Part shown: positions 61,075-64,000 of the stretch, one piece after another | Position numbering within the stretch: the first letter of the stretch is position 1 | Layout of the letters: each line of letters starts with the position of its first letter | Source: Nitrosomonas sp. sh817 | GTDB lineage: Bacteria; Pseudomonadota; Gammaproteobacteria; Burkholderiales; Nitrosomonadaceae | NCBI RefSeq assembly: GCF_030908545.1 | Contig: NZ_CP133083.1 | Coordinates: 1,488,001 to 1,552,000, forward strand | Reading direction: 5' to 3' | Length of the DNA stretch: 64,000 nt | Position numbers and translations under genes: made by a program | The notes under the pieces: generated by a model | The model's database searches: none | What the model was told of the DNA's origin: nothing | What the model saw: the letters and a program-made list of their open reading frames with translations, nothing else

Positions 61075-62454
61075 CTAGAAAGGTAATTGCGCATCAGGCT
61101 TTGCTTGCAGGATATTGCGGCGAAAATCCTCTTGAATGCGCTGCAGCGCAGCCGGATTATCCGCTTCAAATCGCAACACCATCACCGGCGTAGTATTGGA
61201 AGCGCGCGCTAAGCCGAAACCATCCCGGTACTCCACGCGCAAACCATCGGTCGTGATGATTTGTTGCGGATTGTCAAAAACGGCATTTTTCTGTAACTGC
61301 GCGATCAGCGCATGATTTTCTCCTTCGGCGGTACGGACTTGCAGTTCGGGCGTATTGAGACTATCAGGCAAATTATTCAGCGCCGCATTGATATCGGTTT
61401 CACGGCTTAGCAGTTCGAGCAGCCGCGCTCCGGCATACAAACCATCGTCAAAGCCATACCATCGTTCTTTGAAGAACAAATGGCCGCTCATTTCCCCGGC
61501 TAATAGCGCCTTTTCTTCGATCAGTTTGGATTTGATGAAAGAATGACCGGTTTTCCACATCACCGGTGTGCCGCCATGCTGCGTGATCCATGGCGCTAAG
61601 TTCCGGGTGCATTTCACATCAAAAATAATTTTTGCGCCAGGATTGCGCGATAGCACATCGGCGGCAAACAGCATCAACTGGCGGTCTGCATTAATAATAT
61701 GCCCTGTTTTCGTGACGATGCCAAGCCGGTCGCCGTCGCCGTCGAAAGCCAAGCCGATTTCTGCATCCGTGGTTTTTAATGCTTGGATGACGTCGTTCAA
61801 ATTATCCGGCACGGACGGGTCCGGATGGTGATTGGGAAAAGAACCGTCGACATCGCAAAACAATTCAGTTACTTCACAACCGAGACTTCGATACAGCGCC
61901 GGCGCAAAAGCACCCGCAACACCATTACCGCAATCAACCACGATTTTTAAAGGGCGAGCCAATCGCACGTCGCCGGTGATACGTTTTAGGTAAGCATCAA
62001 CGATGTTGTGTCCGGAATAAACCCCCGAACCATGCGTCAGATCATTCGTTTCGATACGGATTCGCAATCCCTGAATGGTTTCAGCGGCCAGGGTCTGGCC
62101 GCCCAAGACAATCTTAAAGCCGTTGTATTCAGGGGGGTTATGGCTGCCGGTCACCATCACGCCGGAATATTGGCATAATTCATGGGCGGCAAAATACAGC
62201 ATCGGAGTGGCAACCATGCCGACATCGATGACATTGATTCCGCTTTTTTGGATACCCCGCGCCAACGCTTGCGATAATTCCGGACCGGATAAGCGTCCAT
62301 CACGGCCAATCGCGATGGTTGTCAGATTTCTGGCGCGCGCTTCGGAACCGATGGCATGACCGATCTTTTCGACATTCTCGACAGTAACCGTCTTACCAAC
62401 GATGCCGCGGATATCATAGGCTTTGAAAATTTCATGGGGAATGACTGGCATCAT
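61075..62454 (-). CDS. Phosphomannomutase/phosphoglucomutase
   Basis: The 459-residue enzyme of the alpha-D-phosphohexomutase family has the phosphoserine loop TGSHNPPEYNGFK, the metal loop FDGDGDRLGIV, the sugar-binding GEMSGHLFFK and the phosphate-binding RYRDGFGLARASNTTPV-like block (YRDGFGLARASNTTP). It interconverts hexose 1- and 6-phosphates, a precursor step for GDP-mannose or UDP-glucose and exopolysaccharide. The start may be ATG 62454 or 62451. Distance from the ilvE group suggests a separate transcript. Confidence 0.93.
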   Translation of the reverse strand: MMPVIPHEIFKAYDIRGIVGKTVTVENVEKIGHAIGSEARARNLTTIAIGRDGRLSGPELSQALARGIQKSGINVIDVGMVATPMLYFAAHELCQYSGVMVTGSHNPPEYNGFKIVLGGQTLAAETIQGLRIRIETNDLTHGSGVYSGHNIVDAYLKRITGDVRLARPLKIVVDCGNGVAGAFAPALYRSLGCEVTELFCDVDGSFPNHHPDPSVPDNLNDVIQALKTTDAEIGLAFDGDGDRLGIVTKTGHIINADRQLMLFAADVLSRNPGAKIIFDVKCTRNLAPWITQHGGTPVMWKTGHSFIKSKLIEEKALLAGEMSGHLFFKERWYGFDDGLYAGARLLELLSRETDINAALNNLPDSLNTPELQVRTAEGENHALIAQLQKNAVFDNPQQIITTDGLRVEYRDGFGLARASNTTPVMVLRFEADNPAALQRIQEDFRRNILQAKPDAQLPF

Positions 62455-62551
62455 GTTAGCAATCCGGTTGAATGATTAATTAATAAAACTTCAATTGTGG
62501 TTGATCTAAAACCTTCTGTAAGGCGCAATCTTGCAAAAAGTGTTGATCGTC

Positions 62552-62755
62552 TTAGTGATGCGCAGCGGTGGCTCCGCCCTTGAGGATATATTGTGTACCG
62601 CAATATGGACACAATGCTTCACCGGTTGCCTCAATCGGTAAAAAAACCCGCGGATGCGAATTCCATAGCATCATTGCCGGAGTGGGACAGTGCAGCGGCA
62701 AGTCTTCTGCCGTTACTTCAACGACCGGTGTTTTATGTTTTGTTTGTTGATTCAT
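62552..62755 (-). CDS. Zinc-finger (zf-CHCC) domain protein
   Basis: The 67-residue protein has the CHCC zinc-binding set: Cys in PLHCPTP, His in NSHPRVF and CPYCG. This motif is shared with the NDUFS6 subunit of complex I and occurs in a bacterial family that is often next to ilvE. The latter holds here: ilvE lies 24 bases upstream on the same strand. Function unknown; metal binding is inferred from the motif. Confidence 0.85.
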   Translation of the reverse strand: MNQQTKHKTPVVEVTAEDLPLHCPTPAMMLWNSHPRVFLPIEATGEALCPYCGTQYILKGGATAAHH

Positions 62756-62779
62756 CTTCGTTACTCCCGTATTTAATGA

Positions 62780-63700
62780 TTAGACCAAAGTGAGCCAGTT
62801 TTCATGATCCTTGGCTTTGCCCTTGACGCAATTGAAAAATAAAGTCTGTATTTTCGCGGTAACCGGTCCGCGCTTACCCGCGCCAATAATGCGATTGTCC
62901 AGCTCACGAATCGGTGTCACTTCGGCGGCTGTGCCCGTAAAAAATGCTTCTTCGGCGCAATAGATTTCGTCGCGGGTGATGCGCTTCTCGATGACCGTTA
63001 TTCCCAATTCAGTCGCAAGTTCCATAATCGATGCCCGGGTAATGCCTTCCAAACAGGAGGTTAGATCAGGCGTATACAGTTTGCCTTGTTTCACGATGAA
63101 GATATTTTCACCGGATCCTTCGGCCACGTAGCCTTCGGCATCCAATAACAGCGCTTCGTCATAACCGTTAAGCGCGACCTCTTGATTCGCTAAAATTGAA
63201 TTGGCATACGTTGTCACCGATTTGGCACGGCACATATTAATGTTGACATGATGGCGAGTGAACGAGGAAGTTTTAACACGGATGCCGTTCTCCAGCGCTT
63301 CGGCTCCCAGGTATGTTCCCCAAGGCCAGGCTGCGATCGCTACGTGAACCGATAATGTTCTCGCCGAAAGTCCCATTGCTTCGGCGCCATAGAATGCGAT
63401 TGGGCGGATATACCCGGACGTCAACTTGTTTTGCTTGACCACATCGCACTGCGCTTGCATCAGCGTGGCTTTGTCGTAGGGCATTTTCATCATGAATATA
63501 TGCGCTGAATTGAACAAACGATCGGTATGTTCTTGCAAACGGAAAATCGCCGGACCTTGCGCGGTTTCATAGGCTCGCAATCCTTCAAATACTCCCAACC
63601 CATAGTGTAGGGTATGTGTTAAGACATGCGTATTGGCATCCCGCCAGGGAACCATTTTCCCGTCATACCAGATTACTCCGTCACGGTCAGCCATCGACAT
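62780..63700 (-). CDS. ilvE: Branched-chain amino acid aminotransferase
   Basis: The 306-residue PLP enzyme of fold type IV has HYGLGVFEGLRAY, the catalytic Lys region RAKSVTTYANSILAN, and EGYVAEGSGENIFIVKQG. It catalyses the last step of valine, leucine and isoleucine synthesis. The start could be ATG 63700 or 63694. Its stop is followed by the zf-CHCC gene, a common arrangement. Confidence 0.96.
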   Translation of the reverse strand: MSMADRDGVIWYDGKMVPWRDANTHVLTHTLHYGLGVFEGLRAYETAQGPAIFRLQEHTDRLFNSAHIFMMKMPYDKATLMQAQCDVVKQNKLTSGYIRPIAFYGAEAMGLSARTLSVHVAIAAWPWGTYLGAEALENGIRVKTSSFTRHHVNINMCRAKSVTTYANSILANQEVALNGYDEALLLDAEGYVAEGSGENIFIVKQGKLYTPDLTSCLEGITRASIMELATELGITVIEKRITRDEIYCAEEAFFTGTAAEVTPIRELDNRIIGAGKRGPVTAKIQTLFFNCVKGKAKDHENWLTLV

Positions 63701-63874
63701 TCAATTACTCCCGGTAAGTTTCTAAAGGTTCATATTCTAACTTATTTTTCATGCGGCGTTGAATTACCCCGGCTGTTGTGTGTTGAGCAAATAAACTGTT
63801 GACGGCGGACAATTACTTTGAAACATCGGGACAAATGATTTGAAACGCAAAAAAATGATGCAGACGTGAATGCG

Positions 63875-64000
63875 TTAGTGATCCCGATACATATATTCAA
63901 TCAAATCACGTATTATTTCTAACAAGCTGCCAGTTGGCAAACCATCGAAAGGATCACCATGGGCTAGTGAATTTCTAAAGCTCACAAGAGTATCACTTCG
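63875..64000 (-). CDS. C-terminal end of a HEPN-motif protein, truncated by the window
   Basis: The minus strand is open from the window end to TAA at 63875, giving 41 residues: ...LVSFRNSLAHGDPFDGLP...RDLIEYMYRDH. RNSLAH is the Rx4-6H signature of HEPN domains with a polar residue after Arg, as in many HEPN ribonuclease toxins and related proteins. The 5' part lies outside the window. Both codon pattern and amino acid sequence look coding. Whether it belongs to a toxin-antitoxin or defence system cannot be told here. Confidence 0.65.
   Translation of the reverse strand, partial: RSDTLVSFRNSLAHGDPFDGLPTGSLLEIIRDLIEYMYRDH

Noticed and set aside
1..64000. tRNA, rRNA, CRISPR arrays, transposases or phage genes
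   Set aside because: No T-loop/acceptor pattern, spaced direct repeats or recognisable recombinase motifs were found on reading; absence cannot be proven without a covariance-model search.

Overview
This 64 kb window looks like a chromosomal segment of a Gram-negative betaproteobacterium, most likely of the Nitrosomonadaceae (Nitrosomonas-like). That assignment is inference. It rests on the protein style, a PEP-CTERM protein with the tail typical of that group, an EpsL-type exopolysaccharide outer-membrane protein, the era-pdxJ-acpS-nagZ housekeeping block, moderate GC, and many periplasmic and c-di-GMP signalling genes. I saw no rRNA, tRNA, transposase, prophage or CRISPR array.

Layout. 1-4 kb: the 3' end of era, then pdxJ-acpS-nagZ and a stand-alone lpdA; recO, which normally sits between era and pdxJ, is absent. 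4-6.3 kb: a His-rich secreted protein and a secreted class 3 lipase-like protein. 6.6-9.7 kb: a tightly overlapping AmmeMemoRadiSam operon (amrB-amrA-amrS) with a fourth gene for an alpha/beta hydrolase. 10-13.5 kb: a PEP-CTERM protein, corA and small genes. 13.7-19.6 kb: a four-gene operon of a zinc-ribbon/degenerate-GGDEF protein, a processive-type GT2 glycosyltransferase, a TolC-like protein fused to a TIM-barrel hydrolase-like domain, and an HlyD-like adaptor. It looks like an envelope-spanning, signal-controlled polysaccharide synthesis and export system that I cannot match to a named pathway. 19.8-30 kb: a quinone oxidoreductase, priA, a lipoprotein, an orphan Rieske oxygenase, an EamA transporter, a SpoIIAA-like protein, a SirB-like cluster and an alpha-carbonic anhydrase. 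30-34.7 kb: a GGDEF-EAL protein with an altered EAL motif and an accessory FtsH.

34.8-39.1 kb: a three-gene operon of a periplasmic amino-acid-type binding protein, a Cache-domain protein that carries a pentameric ligand-gated ion channel (Cys-loop-like) module, and a four-helix membrane protein. 39-46.6 kb: hydrolases, a double-receiver GGDEF regulator, a large EF-hand membrane protein and a Tat-exported transglutaminase-like protein. 46.8-54.4 kb: an exopolysaccharide initiating glycosyltransferase with EpsL, a hybrid histidine kinase and ExoD. 54.5-57.7 kb: a MacAB-like ABC exporter. 57.9-63.7 kb: a lipoprotein, a BepA-like protease, a phosphomannomutase, a zf-CHCC protein and ilvE. The right edge cuts through a gene whose C-terminus carries a HEPN-type RNxLAH motif.

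A family of about 150 bp palindromic-ended repeats (MITE-like) is dispersed through the window: two full copies (19654 and 46680), one internally deleted copy (13120) and one decayed copy (4057). The two full copies end exactly on the stop codon of the convergent downstream gene. Common themes are exopolysaccharide production and export, c-di-GMP signalling and periplasmic ligand sensing.
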